Below are positions 23,216-37,900 of a stretch of DNA of 64,000 nt, piece after piece. The notes beneath the pieces were generated by a model. The model made no database searches. It had not been told where the DNA came from and was given only the letters and a program-made list of their open reading frames with translations. Numbering within the stretch: position 1 is the stretch's first letter; the number at the start of each line of letters is the position of its first letter. Made by a program: the position numbers and the translations under genes. The stretch spans positions 22,589,513 to 22,653,512 of the forward strand of contig NC_064758.1 of the NCBI RefSeq assembly GCF_011397635.1. Direction: 5' to 3'. The stretch is from Epinephelus fuscoguttatus. Taxonomy: Eukaryota > Chordata > Actinopteri > Perciformes > Serranidae.

Positions 23216-26200
23216 GTGAGTTTGTAAACACTTTATTACCCTTTAAATTCCCTATAGATGTGTCGACTACACCAAACTATGGCAAAGTAGCGATTGGCGC
23301 GGCAGTTTTCAGTGTTTGTAAATGTAAAAACAATACGTCGGTTTAATTGTCAAAACTGTTGTGGCAGCTACAACGTTTCATTCGGACCCACTGTCTCGCT
23401 TTGCACTCAAGTGTCAGCCCGCTAACCAACTAACTGCTAGCTTTTTCTCTTCTTTTGTGAATTTGACTGCCCGTAACGCCTGTAAAATACATCAGTTCAC
23501 TTCGGATGTAATTAAATTAGTGTTGATGTGTGTTTGTCGTCACCGTTGAAACTGGTAGTAGTGCTGTTATTACACATTTTGAATGTGCGTTCGGCCTGTT
23601 GTTAACGCTAGCCACACCAGCTAGCCATTAGTTTTTCGTGGATACAAAAAGTTGATTTCGGGTTTCTAACCAATAAGATTCAGCTAGCCCATGTTATTGA
23701 CAGGGTCCAAAGCCTTGCGTGCGTTAGATACCGTTGACTGACGTGCTTAGAGCCAATTGCTGAGAAGAAAAGGCGGACTTGTTACGGGAAAAGGCAGGGC
23801 TAAGTGTGCTCGTACGTCGCCAGACAGTAATGAAGGCTAAAATAGACAAACTTTTTCAAGGCAGTCGGCGTTGTCTGGAAGAAGGAACTAAAGTTTGCAG
23901 GACTTTGGGATTTTAAGTTTCACACTGACATCCTTTACATGCCCGAAACCCCACGAAAAATATTTGCCTGCCTGTTTTTTTGGCGGTAGACTATGCTGTG
24001 ATGATAATCTGGGTCTGGGTAAGAAGAGCCTCTAAAGAAGTTTTAGTCTCAAGTAATAATGATATCCATAGTATTGCAATTTGAGCTGTTGAACGCCCCA
24101 GGATCCACATCCCCATGCATGTCAACACCTTCATTAGGAATGTAGGTCATGTTTTTGGCAGAGTTGTACCTCATTCCATCACATAGAGTTACACCAGAGA
24201 AAAGTGCAGCCTGTTTTGTCCGGCCAAACATCTTGACCCTTTCTGAGTGATGATATGAATTTGAAATTTTATGCAACATAAATGTTCTTTGCTGCAACTG
24301 AAACATAATCATATTGCACAACGGTGAATAAATGTAATGTTTAAAAGAAAAAATGTGCAGCATGTATGATTTTAAATACGATTTTTTTGCCTTTGGCTGA
24401 GATGTCAGTGATTACTAGAAATCCATTATTCATCCAAATCTGTCCATTTTATAATTGGTTTGTTAATTCAGTATTTACTGACAGCTACTGATTTAGCAAA
24501 ATTATAGTCAGCACCAGAGGCTGTGCAGGCTCTACTTGAGACAGAAAACATCAAGTGATATAGTCTTTTTCCTTTGAATTTGTTGTGTAAGAGCCAAAAA
24601 CCTCACGGCAAGTGCTGATAAAAGTTGCCGACCACAAATAACCTCGGCACAGTTTTTCTGATTTAATTTTAGAAAGCTGCCCTGGGACCATCCTGTATTG
24701 TCCTGCATTGTCTGCTAGCTCTGCATGGATTCAGCTTTTAGGCCTTGTTAGTTATGCAGACATGGATATAGGATTTCATTTGTTCCATTTACCAAATCTC
24801 GGGTTCACTTTACTTACGTAAATACATATTGGCTGCTGCACACACCCAACCACAGCCCAGATCTCCGGTCTCTAAAGCTTATAGCCCACATTTTCAGGAC
24901 CTCACCTGTGGTCCAGCAAATATCCGCAATCCTTCGATTGATCAATCGCTGATCGTCTTTTTATATTTCACAATTTCGTTCTCTCTCTCCTCCTCCTGTA
25001 CTCTTTTTTTCTTTCTTTTTGAGGGGTCTCCCCTACCCTCTGGCAATTCAAGCCTCAGATTCCAGAGTCATGGCTGCGGTGCAAGCTATTAATACAGTTT
25101 GTTTAGTCAGTTTCCTAGCAGGCTGCATCAAACACTGGATGGCTGTGGCTGATTATAGCTGGGACTCGTTCCCCTACACCTGCTGAGTCGGAGAAATCCA
25201 AGTTAACGGTGGGACTTTGGCAGCAGCTCAATGAGAGGGACAGGAATTAGGGCACTTTGACTGCTTCCATGTCACCTTGGATGAAAGGAGGTGAAAATAG
25301 TTGGACTTGATATCCATGCCTGTAATGAATATTAGTGATGTGCATCAGGACTAATGTGACTAGCAGACTGATTTATTGTCTCCCACAGAGTCGAGGTCTG
25401 CATGAAGCTGAGCATGTTACTGTATGCAGTAAAACTTTACACTGTCAACTCATTAATTACCCTCAAAGTGTATTCTCAATGAGACGCATCTGACAGTCAT
25501 AGTAAATTTACAGCTTGATTTCTTTCAGTGTTCATGTGAATCTCGCAGAGGATTACAGATAGTGCTGCAGTTTTTGAAGAGCCAAGCAATAAATGTTGAA
25601 GAAAAGACCTTAACACATCTGTTTTAATCACGTTAAGATATTGGTTGGGGCAGCTATGAAAACAAACTGTATTTTCCACCCCTGTCATCTGAAATTTATG
25701 GTGGACTTCCCACAAAATCAAATCCCACTCTTCGTGTTGGTGCCTGCCAGCCAAGTTAATGTCTAGCACGTCTTTAGTAAGATGTAAACTCTGAAATCTG
25801 TTCCCACTCCTCACGCCAGATGTGTCCATTTCCCCACACAGTCCACACCCTCGGTATAACGAGCTAGACTGAGTATCTCGTTTGCAGACACATCTCTGCC
25901 CAAATAGACTCTGGGAATTGGGAGTGCTTTGTGAGGGCCCTGGCACCAACCTGTTGCCTTTCTCCAGAGCATGGGAGGTCTGCAAGAAATCAGACTGCTC
26001 CGCTTTATCGGCCCTTTGATCTGCACAGAGAGGGACAGGGCTTTAGCTTGCAAACGCGATGCAGACCCCTTTCCTCCATAAAGACATGGAGCTGAGAGAC
26101 ACAACGGTTAGGCCTGTTACAGGCCCGGCGTCATGGTATTCCGGCGCAAGGCTTCAGTAATCATGTGTTGGCTCAGGGGCAGCTGTCCTCGGCAGAGGGA

Positions 26201-27530
26201 GAAATGGAGGGAGGAAGGAGGAAAATATACTGACTTCAACTTTGGGAAAACTTTCAGACATTTATGCCTCGCCAACATAATGAATAATCTGTCCCACTCA
26301 ATAATGTTAGGCTACATGCTCCATCCATGTAGTAGGTACAACAGAGGTTAATGTGGCCAGATACTCAGAAATATAACAATCCTAAACATGTTGAACCAGT
26401 GTTGCCTTTCGGTTTGTAGAAGAGCTGTACATATTAAGTTGGATTATGCATGAGCAGATTTTTTTTAAATAAACATGATTAAACAAGCTTTACAAACAAG
26501 TTGATACAACACAGAAGTTCAGAGGTTTTCATGCCATCATCATCATAATTAAACACAAGTTTGAAAGATGGATTTCAAAAGACATCTAAGATGTATATTT
26601 TGAAGGGATATTATTATAAAATCGGACACCATCCCTGTTTGTGGCGACTTTCTTTTACCAAAACCTTACTGAGTATTGCGGTAGTCTGTGGCTTTTGTTT
26701 ATTGAAATCTTTCTACGTGTATACATAGCAAGGTCCTTGATGCATGTTCGAAGTTGCTGCGCTGTCAGTGTTGTGTAATAGCTGCCAGACATCACTTTGG
26801 GACAGTCGAGAATGCTAAAACATGAATGCACAAACAAAACATTAATGTCTTTCGTCCATCGACATCAGCAACCCTCCAAATGTCTGATTTAAATTCAGTC
26901 GCCAAGCTATTTTTCTAAACTTCACAGTTTGTCTTCACATGGAGTGTTGTTCAGCTGTGCAGAGCAGCAAAGGGTGGGGTGGTTTGGTGGAGTTGGGGAT
27001 GGGGAATGGTGGGGGGAGGCGTTGTGAGGAGTTATTATCCTCTGTGGAGACAGCTGATAGAAGCAGTGAGCCTCCCACAGATTTAGTTTATGTCACTACA
27101 GCTTCAGGCACAACAGGAGGAGAAACCAAACATAAGCATGTGCATATTTAACTCTTGACAATAGCGTTACTCAGGAAGAGAGGGATGTAGTATTTAGTTT
27201 GTAGTCTAGGTAGTGTAGGAAAGCTTTGGAAGTGTTTCCAGTACATTCACATGTCTAAGAATGCTATCCTTATGTGCCTTTGTTTTTGCAGCGTCAACGG
27301 ATACTTATGCTGTGTTAATAGCACCCCAATAAAATCCTTTTATATTATCTTACTACAGCGTAGGCCTGGAAAATCAAGGTAATTCATTGAATAACGGCAT
27401 TGTAAATACCATATTTACCTAAATTTACTCCCTCTGCAGTTTCATTGTGTGAATTCTGTATACTTAAAATGGGAATAGCTTAAACAACACACACCTCACT
27501 AGGACGTTAACCAACCGGATAGCCCCATAT

Positions 27531-28038
27531 AGGTCTGAACGATATAGAGAAAATCAAATATCATTTATTTTTGACCAAATACCTCAATATTGGTATTGCC
27601 ACAATATTGTAGGGTTAACTATCGCTTTTACAAAATATTTACACAATATTTTTGATTATTAATCGTCAGTAACATGGTTGTAATGAATAAGAGGGTAAAT
27701 ACAAATAATGAAAAAGCTGAAACAGTCTGGTAAGTTTAGAAGACGACAAAAGACAACACTTATGATATAACAAGACCCAAAACCTAAGACAATATCTAGT
27801 TGCATGTCACAATGTTGATATAATATTGATGCCCAGCCTGAGCCCCAAGTCCAAAATCCAAACTGAAACTGATCGTACTGTAATAAATCTGGACAAACAT
27901 ATCAGAGTTTAGCCAACATAAAAAGGGTACAATGATATACTGATATGTTTGAAAAATCATTGTCATTACATGAATAATTTTAGGAGTTAAACGCAGCAGT
28001 GTATTGAGGCATAGCTATTAGATCACACTGTTCAGCCC
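27531..28038. mobile_element. MITE with TAGGTCTGAACGATAT / TTCAGCCCTA ends
   Basis: The left end TAGGTCTGAACGATATAGAG and right end CTGTTCAGCCCTA are inverted copies of the familiar 'TAGGGCTGAACGATA' fish repeat. The interior is A/T-rich and non-coding. Confidence 0.6.
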
Positions 28039-28534
28039 TAATATAGCAGCAGAGTGTAATTCATCTTGGCAACTAGCTAGCAAATGTAGATGTGGGAGGT
28101 ACATCAATGTAATATTTATATAATGATATAACTCAGTGCACTTGAAGTGAAGATATAATCACTATAGTTCAAAGGTCGTCTTTGCCTCTGCCTATCAATT
28201 AGTTTTTCTCAGAGACTATTTCACCCACATGTGAAAGCACTAAAAGTCACATTAAAAGTATCATTACATTGTCAGTATTCATGTATTCTGTCCAAAATTA
28301 GAGTTTTGTCAGTGTATTCAGTAGAGTTTGGTGACCCTCTCCATTATTCACTTGAAACTCAATACAGAAAAATAATATAAGTTGGATTTTAACAGGACAA
28401 CAAGTAGAAATGAGGTACGTTGTAAGGTCAGTGTTTGCCTGTCTCAAGATATCTGTGATGTGGATTTACGCGAGAGTTCAGAAAGTGGACAGAGATGACC
28501 GAAACAGAGACTGTGCGAACAGAGAATCAGCTGA

Positions 28535-28690
28535 ATCAGAGAGGGGTAGAGATCCAGTGAGGGGTACAAGAAGGTAAAAGGTTGGGAGGTGCTTGAGAGG
28601 TGAGGAGAGGGAGTGGTAATGAGAGAAGGAGGGATTTGGAAGTGAGGGAAAATGAGACAGAAGGAGAGGGAGATGTCTTTGTGTAGACGC
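28535..28690 (+). repeat. Purine-rich (GA) tract
   Basis: About 150 bases that are strongly purine-biased on the + strand (GGTGAGGAGAGGGAGTGG and similar), with few pyrimidines. It lies about 270 bp before the atf7 start exon. Confidence 0.7.
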
Positions 28691-28978
28691 TAGCTGTCGT
28701 TCTCTCATGTAAGCGCCACCTCATTGGCCAACCAGAAGCCCCCCTGTGTGAAGGAAGTATCACCAGGGAAACTTCGTCTCGCTGCCTCTGTGCATGTTTT
28801 CCTCTTTGCCAGGGTTATTTTTAAATAGCATTCGGCTTCCTGCTCAGACTAAAGACTACAAGCCACAGCATCCCTGTTTTGTTGTTTTCAGGATTTGCCA
28901 CTTCACAAATCGCAGAAAGCGGCAGCAATGTTCTCCTCTTCTCCTCTCCCACAGTTACATTGCAAGCTCTTTGCAAAA

Positions 28979-31900
28979 ATGGGGGACGACCGACCTTTTG
29001 TGTGCAACGCTCCTGGCTGTGGACAGGTAAGTCTTCTCCCTACTTGTCCTGGCTTTCAGGTGTGTGCATGTGTGTGGTGCCGGGTATTTCTGCCCTTCTG
29101 TAAGTACTCTCCAGCAGTTGACTGTACCTACTTATGAGTAATTGTATTTTGCCCCAAAGAATTAACTGCAAAACAGAAAAGATATTGTACTTGAGACACT
29201 TGAATTGAGTAGGATAAAGCTTCATTTATACAACGAGATAACTTCAGAACCCTGAAAAAGACTTATCACACTTTTCTCTCGTTGCCAGAATGAGCCAACT
29301 GGCTGTGATTTATGCAACACTTTTAACGATCATCACACCGATAGCATTCTAGCTAGCATGCCGTCTTGTGAGACAAATGCTGTCTCCTTCAGCAATGACT
29401 CACTGGAAGCTCCAGTGAGTAATCAGAGCACAGTTATTGTTTCAACCTGTCACTGTTGACTTCTAACGCCTGCAGACACAGGTTTGAGCCACGGCAGTGA
29501 CTCAGCTGAGTGCCAATAGTGCTCTCACATGCCAGTAACGTGGTGCAATGTCGGGGCTTGGCCTGATATCACAGCAAATTAAAACTAGTGTGTTCTAGGA
29601 CTCATGATTATTCAACACAGGAAGCATCATGTCTGATGTTGTGCTCTATTAGCTGTCTGATCCTTTTGGGTGCGATATCCTTGGAGCTAGTGATGGATTA
29701 TCTCTCCTGGGGTCTGGAGGAAGAAAGTGTTTATGTGGTTAACAAACATTTATGATTCATAAACCGTCTTCCATTCTGTGATCAGAGGCAATCTGTTGTA
29801 CAGGGGATTTGTGGTTTGAACAACAGGCATGTAAAGCAGTTAAACGTGTGTGTTGGATAAATTAATGATGATTTGTTTGGTTATTTTCATCTCAGAATAT
29901 TATGGACACCGAGGGAACCTTTCCCTGAACATTTTAACTTTACTTTGGCATGTTTCTGTGATGTAAATACCCTGCATATTTCATTTGAAGGTATCATTAT
30001 TAATTTATGTGTCAGTTAAAACAACAGAGTTACATGGAAGCTTTTCAAGGCAAAATGACGTGAATGACAGTGCAGGTTTATGGCTGGGGCATAAATGTTA
30101 TCTGTTTCCATGGAGCAATATTATCGTTAATTTGGAGTGTTTCTGTCCAGTGTGACAAATTTGAATCAAATATTCACTCTGTTTTAGCTCTGGTTTGTTC
30201 TCTGCCAACTTATGTGGGAAATGTGTGACTCTGTAGCTGCTAAATGCTCCAGTAATGAGCTAGCGTTTTTTGCTAGCTTTGTTTAGCTGCAGTTTGGTGT
30301 TAGGTAGGTCGCGCACAGTGAATTTATCAGATTGTTTGGCAAAAAAAAGCTGCCTATGATCTGTGGGATTGAACCAGTGAGTTACCCTTTTTACATGGGA
30401 GGGAAAAATTTGATTCTCAGTGGTATCGCGATTCTCTCCTGAGAGATTATGTCTCGATGCAGAAAAGGTCAATAATCTGAAAATTAAAACCCAATTGTTG
30501 ACATTATGATCGCCTGAACACATTACCCAGAAACTTCACCCGTACACATGGCCCATACACATGGCCCGTAAACATGGCCCGTAAACGTGTGCATCACTGT
30601 TCCGTAAACCATGTTTACATTTTGTTACCACTATTGCATTAATAAAAGGTAATGGCTGAATAATTGTATGGAATGTAACGACTTGTCGTTATCTCGAGTA
30701 ACATTCACTTCACCTATTTCTCCTGTCCTCCTGTGCCCCGCTCCGACTGTGTGTGTAGAGAAAGCGGAGCCCTAGAGAGGAGAGAAACTAGCTGTGCGAC
30801 TGTAACTGCCCGTAAACCTCAGTAAAGACTCTCACACTGAGCCGAAATGAAACACATAAATTAGCAAAATAAAGTGTTTCGTTTCTTTCTTTCAGTAGCT
30901 AACAGTAGGGAAAGCACTTTCTTAAACTATGGACAGTTGAAAATATGCTGTTTTAAAAGTAGCAAGTAGTCACAGTAAGAAAAACATATCGCATAGAAAT
31001 AAAAAATTTTGATGTATCAAGATGTGGCGGTAATTGTTAAATCATCTCTCATGTGACATTCCCACACCTATTACATGCATTCACTGAGGACTGAACAGAG
31101 ATAGCGAAACAGGGCCACTACGAAGTCCCTTCATTATGCCGCCTTCACTTTCTGACACAGAACCAAGCAACAGCAGCACCAGTGTTTGATTTTAGATAGC
31201 TTGCTGGCATCCCACAAGCAAAGGAGGCTTGACAGGTGTGACATTAAACACAATAGCGAGAGCCTTTTGTGTGACATGTAACATGTGTTGGCAGTGCTTT
31301 CTAAACAATAACAGTGACATAACATGGCAATAACAGTCATTTACCGTCCCTGTTATGTGGCGGCTCATCTCGTCCTCTGCTCGTGAGGCTAAGAAGTTCT
31401 TGGACCTCAGTGTCTCCTGCTGTTCTTCTTGTTTGAGTTATCTGCCAACAGCTCTTAGCTGCTTTTTAAATTTCCCGGTGGTGGGTCACACACATAACAT
31501 GTAGTTGAAATGTCACACTCATCCCGTCCTGCCAGCTGTCCCTTTTACACAGACGTCAGTTCTGCGCTGTTACTCCCTCCACTGCAGGCTTAAAGGCAAG
31601 ACAAGTCTGTCCCCCCAGTCTGCGAGTGTACTTCTTTTTTTAAGGAACGGCAAGGCGGAATAGAGGCATGACATTCCTACCTCAAACAGGCAGTGTAAAA
31701 GGGGGCTTTAAATGCTGTCAAAACACAAACAGGCAAACATGAAAAATATTAATTAATTATTGATAATTAAAATCTAAGAATTTGCATACGTTTTAGTCTT
31801 ACAGTTTATACTATCCTATGTATCACTGACAAATTGTTATGAAGCGTAGACATGTGCTGCCTTTACATTAGTCATCTTTTATATTTATTTGTGTACACAC

Positions 31901-34900
31901 AGACACAGAACATCCTTTATGATACATACAAGCGCCTTATGACCAAATGCCGCTTTACTTCTGCTCTTTACAACCAACAGTTGTCTACCAGGAAAGTCTG
32001 AATCATGCCCATAATAGAACGAGCATGATTGACTCCTGGCTTTGCCCAGGGTTTTCCTTTTACCACATTAACAACAACAACAAAAACAGCCCCCCATTAT
32101 ATGATGGCCGGCATGTCCTGTGTGGCGAGCGGTAATCCTAGCTGCCAGTATCTCATGCAGGGAGATTAGTTGGAGATAGTTTCCTCCACGAGATACAGCC
32201 ACGTTGTTCAGAGGAAAGAGACAAATGAGACATGTAGTTGTATTGGTGATGCTGCCTGGTAGGGCTAAAAATAAGCCCCCTGACACTTGACTGTGTTTCC
32301 ACTTCACTCTCTCACGACTGAAAACGCAACTGCAACGCGGCCCCCAAAATAGGCTGCAGCGACTGGTGAATAGGCTGGTACCAGAGCCAAGATTATTCCT
32401 CCTACGTGTGATTCACCTCACCACTTCTCCAAAGAAGAAGTGCCGTGTCTCAGACGATGGCTCTTGGTGCTGTTTCCAAAAGTCTGATTTGCCCAAGTAC
32501 CAGACCTCCTGTAGTTTCTGCTGTGGACACCTGTTAGGAAATAACAGAACATAGGCTAATGTAGAGCCTTTCTGAGACACAGTTTACATCATTCACATGC
32601 TTTATACAGTGACTACTTTGACCACACCTCATTATGTTTACATGCGCAGTTTCGTCGTGCTACGGTTACAGCTTTACCAGCCCATTTAATTGCACTACTG
32701 TCCTTCTCCCAGTATACAAGCACAGGAAGGGGAAGCTATTAATTGATCAAGGTATGTCCTACTCCGCCACGATATGTGGCAGTATGTCCCCTTTCACCTT
32801 GTTAGCATTGGACCTTTTTCTGATTGACCTATTACGGCACAGACCAAATAATCAGGCATCGTCCAGCTGTTAGTCCATTTTTTTGAACAGGTCGCCATTC
32901 CGTGTTTTCCTCTCATTTATGTATTTTAAAATATTTTACTCTTTCAGCTGAAACAGCATGAACTGTGTCTCCTTGTCCGTCCAAAAACTGCTCTGTTCTA
33001 GATGTAGATTTCACCATGTTGTTACCAGCTTCTTCTTCTGTTGTGCATTTAATGCTATTTGACTTCTGGGTCAAAGCCCGGAGTGGAAACTGTGGAGCAT
33101 GCGCAGAGTGCCAAATCCAGTTTTGGTCCAATTAGGTGTATACATGCAGGAGTAATTTGGCTCTCAGTCGCATTATCTAGGTGTGTTAGTCCGACTTTCA
33201 GAATTTTCAGTTGGACTAACAAGTTCACATGTAATTTAAAAGTCTGGTTTTAGTCAGACTAAGACAATAAATGGATTTTTCTCTATGAAAACACCTCACA
33301 CTTGCAGTATCTGTTGTGATGTATCAACTCGTTTGCTTTTGGTATTTCTCCATACCAGTCGTTTTCATACTTCTTTGACAATTTGTTGACATTTTCAACC
33401 ATTACTCTATCCCTACACTTGTGTGCTGTAAAAAGTATTTCAGATGTTATCCATATAAGCCTTTTGTCTTTTTCTAGATAACTCTAGTTTGTGTTAAGAT
33501 ATTTGAGCCCATGTCCTGCGGCTTTAATGGGCCCATTCAGGGCTTTATGAGGAATTGTACACCACAGATATAGTGTTCTTTATGGTTGTATAACATATGC
33601 AGTATAGGCTGCATGTGTTGTGCTACATCTCCAAGAGATTATCTGTCTGTGATTACTGCAATATGATATCTGGGCTAAGGTACTGCAGGCTATTTCCTAA
33701 AGTCACTAGGACAAGTTGACAATTATCCATAGGCTGCTTCATATGATGTACTTATCTCTCTTCTTGTCTTTCTGTTTGCCTGTTCCAGAGGTTTACCAAT
33801 GAGGACCACTTGGCTGTACACAAACACAAGCATGAGATGACACTGAAATTTGGTCCAGCCAGGACCGACTCTGTCATTATTGCAGGTACCGTTGGTCTAT
33901 GAGAACAACACACAGCTCTATTCTTCCTCTTTGTTAAATAATATCTCACAGTATTCAGATGAAGACTGATTGCCTCACTGTGTTCCAACACTTTAATTGC
34001 GGTCTCAAGGAAAAAAGCAGCTCCAAAGACACATTTATTTCATGGATTTCTATATTAAATGCTGGGTGAGAACTAAGTGTGAAAGCGTTTCTTTGAATAG
34101 TTATCTGTGTTCATTCCCTTTTATCAGACCAGACACCTACTCCCACCCGCTTCCTAAAGAACTGCGAGGAGGTTGGTTTGTTCAACGAGCTGGCCAGCTC
34201 CTTCGAACAAGACGACGATGACAAGAGAGCAAAGAACTCTGTAAGAAAGGCTTGGTGATTTTCTGACTGTTTTCACCTGTGTGCGTACGTGTGTGTGTGC
34301 CTTCATGGATTATTATTTGCAGAAACTAGTGGAAATCCCTACAAGACTCCCACATAGCGCAAAATTACTTTTTACTTCCTTTTTTCTTACCTCAAGTGTT
34401 GATGTAGTCAAAATGTATTGCTTGCAGAAATTCCTGCCTTGTGCACTTTGCTTGTGTATTCTCATAATTTAGATTTATTGCAGCAGCTTGTTATGATGAC
34501 TTTATTTAAGTAGGTCAGTGTGTTTTATTGCACTTACAATAGTGTTTCTTGAAGTGGTGCTGTGGTTGTTTGGTTTGTGTGATAAAAACAAACTTGCTTC
34601 CTTTTTACTAATGTACCGTAGTCTGGGAGTATCGTCGAGTGAACTTACACTCTTTATCTCCCTCTCACCGTCTCTGTCCTGCTCAGCTCCCTGCTCCCAA
34701 CTCTGTGGCTGTGGACATGAGTATGCAGTCACAATCAGACGTGAAGGTGAAAGAGGAGGCACCTGTAGACGGTGACTCCTTGCCACCAAGCAGTCCTGAA
34801 TCTATCTCTGAAGAGTCAGACATAGAGCCCCTGGTTAAAGCAAAGGTAGGACAGAATGGGACTGTACGAATGTATAGAGAGGAGGGTGGATCCTTGAGTG

Positions 34901-37900
34901 ATGTTCTTACTTCACTGCTATTCTCCCAGGACACACCACCCAGGAGTTCAGCCCCCACCCCGACTATTGTGCGTCCAGGTTCCCTCCCACTACACTTGGG
35001 CTTTGATTCCCTTCAGCCCACCATGCCGTCACCCACATCTGTCATCACACAGGCACCACCTTCCAATCGGACTCTGGGGTGAGTCAAACTCAGCATCCCT
35101 CTACTGACCTCTGATGACTTCCTTGAGTAGGGGACCTATTATGCTCATTTTCAGGTTTATACTTGAAATGTTTACATGCTTTAATGTTAAAAAAAAACTT
35201 AATTTCCTCATACTGTCTGTGCTGGAACACCTGTAGTCACCCTCTGTCTGAGAGCGCTCTGTTTCAGTGCCTAGCTTCTAAACATAACCAGACATGTTCC
35301 AGCAGGAATCTGATCTAAAATCAGGGAGACATTTACAACATCAACAATCAAGATTACGTTATTCCCTGTTAACATGTAGCTTTGTGTAGCAGTGTAGGCT
35401 ACGTAACGTAAATACTAATCACAGTAGCATGAAAACACACAGTGGTATGCTTGGAGCAGATGACTGCGTAAAGAAATACACCACAGGCTGATGTCAGCTT
35501 GTAGCCAAAGTAGGAAAAAGCATTGGAGCAGATTTTTCAGAGTGATCTGAAGCCTCAGGTTTTGGCTCACAGGGATTACCTTTACATATGTTTACCTCAT
35601 TATTTTAAAACTTTGGCCATGTTTAACATGAACATCCGAGATTTTAATTTTATATATATGTTAGAAAATAAGGAAAAGCATATGGTCTCATTTAAAAGAC
35701 ACATTTTCCACACACACTCCACATTCCCATATTCTCTATCTGCTGTTCCAACCCTCTGTTGAACATATATGATGCCTATAAGGGAACCTTTATAACCTAT
35801 GCTATCATGCTTTTTGTGGCTGCTCACGTTTTAATATGTTCGTTTGGTGCAACTATACATTTCCGAATCATTAATCGGATATACAGTCTGCTGTATCTTG
35901 TGGTTTTGAGTGAAATTTGACTTACATTGCTTTGAGTTTAGATGGTTGTTGTATGCACAGCTTGGATGACTAATGATGGATGTAACTGGATTTTGTGGGG
36001 TTTAAGTAGATATTTTTTCATAAATAGTGCTAGTTGCTATGTAACAGAAACATTTTATTATAAAAATTGTAATTTATATAAACACGACTGAACTTCCTGT
36101 TCCCGTCTGCCTGTAGTTCACCAACCAGCCACTACCCTATGATGATGCTTCCCTCTGGTCAGGCAGTGCCTGTGCTCCCTGGTCCGGTACAGATGCAGTC
36201 TGTCATCAATGTAAGGCAGAGCAACAGTCTAAATATGCTGTATTTCAACTGTATAGCTAAGAAGTTGGTCCAAGTTGTTAATACATGTGTATTTGTGCAT
36301 CTAATCTTATGTGGTCTCCAGCTGGCCCGACCCATGTGCATGGTACCCAACATTCCTGGGATCCCCGGTCCTCCTCTGGGAGGCAGCAGCAGCGGCTCTA
36401 ACTCCCCCTCTGGCTACAGCATCCACTCAGAGGCCAAGATGGTCAGCACTAGATTAGCTCACTATTTATATCTGCTTATCTGTTCTTTTTGTCTTCATCT
36501 TCACCCTCCAGTCTTCCTCTGCACTGGCTAAGTTTCATCATATGACTTTTTACTGCAGTTACTTCTTTATTTAACCCTTACACAACAAAAAAACAGTTTA
36601 AACTGCTTTAATGATTCTGCAATGTGGACACAGAGCTCTATTTAAGGATCACTTGTATTTCAAGTGAGACTGAGTTTACAATCATTGTTTACAGTATTAC
36701 AACATACACAAAGTATCCACTTTAGTACATCCCGCTATTTACACAAACTTGGTGCTCCTTTAGTCATAAGTGGAAGATCAGTTGTAAAAAATGAAGGCTA
36801 GGGGTGTTTTTGTGTGTGTGTGCAGAATGTTCTGTTAGCCGAGTCATGGACATGGACAGTGGTGAACAGATTACACAACTCCCTCACTTGAGTCACAGGA
36901 TAGATACTCCAAGTCAAGTTACTTCAATACAAGTGAAAGTTGTTAAGTCAGACTTGTATTTGTGTGCAAGTACTGGAGGACTTTTATGAGTACATTTTGT
37001 TTTTTTTTTTTTTTTTTAATGTGAAAGCATTGCTGTATTGTTGCCACATTGCAGAACCAAATGACTCTGACCTACTGAATGCACTGACTTGATTGTAGCC
37101 CCTGTAGAAGGAAAAGCTTATAGAATATGCTAGAAAGTATATAGAAATGCCTACAGAAACGCAACTAAATCGACAAATGAACAGCTATTGTTACATTTTT
37201 TACATAACACCCCCCACTCCACTCAAATAAAACAGCATGGCGGGGTTCTGACACAACTTTTTTATAGGGATTGATGAGGTTTGTTTGTGTGTGTGTTAAA
37301 CAGAGCAAACATATTTGAACAGTCTTAAACATGGACTCCAGATGGGCGCTCTGGTGTGTGAGGAATTGTCATTTGTATCTGCTATAGCCACCATTACCAC
37401 CACCAAGTTAAAAACGAACTTTTCAAAAAAATGCAGCATGCACTTTGAACTTTACTGACAGGCATAGGAGGAGTAGTTCACTGTGATTGTCTTTTCTCCG
37501 CTGAGGAACACAGGGTATGGCCTATTGAACAGAACAGGACAGAAAAGGACATTAATTTGCTGACCTTCATAAAAATGTATCAGAGTCAGAAGGATAATTT
37601 TTTTAATTTTTTTTTTTTTTTTTTAAATATACATAGGTACTGTACTCAAGTAAATGTAGTTTGTTAATGTCCACCCCTGCACATGGCCCTGGGTTCATTG
37701 ATCACCATTCCCTGTATGATAAACAGTTCTGGTGAGGTTTAAATTCAGATTTTGGACACTTACTATTCACTGACAGATGTGGAGTCACACAATGGCACAC
37801 ACAAAATGAGGCACATTGCATTGTGGTATTGTTGGCAGAAAGTAGTGTACGTGGATACTAGTTTTTTATTCAGTTGTGGAATTTTTGAGGGCACTCTGTG

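Larger units (their letters stand above)
23216..28954 (+). other. atf7: atf7 intron 1 (5' UTR intron), no other gene
   Basis: About 5.7 kb. The first 500 bases carry GCTAGC/GTTAAC words (23434-23441, 23601-23612, 23618-23631, 23682-23688). A MITE occupies 27531-28038 and a purine-rich tract about 28535-28690. Long minus-strand open frames at 25497-25985 and 24049-24363 show no domain, and I do not consider them genes. Confidence 0.5.

Noticed and set aside
25497-25985. 162-codon minus-strand open frame in atf7 intron 1
   Set aside because: No domain, no splice context, ordinary base composition and no similarity I recognise; frames of this size occur by chance over 64 kb.
30541-30589. CRISPR-like array
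   Set aside because: Contiguous 13-bp tandem units without spacers in a vertebrate intron; it is a minisatellite.
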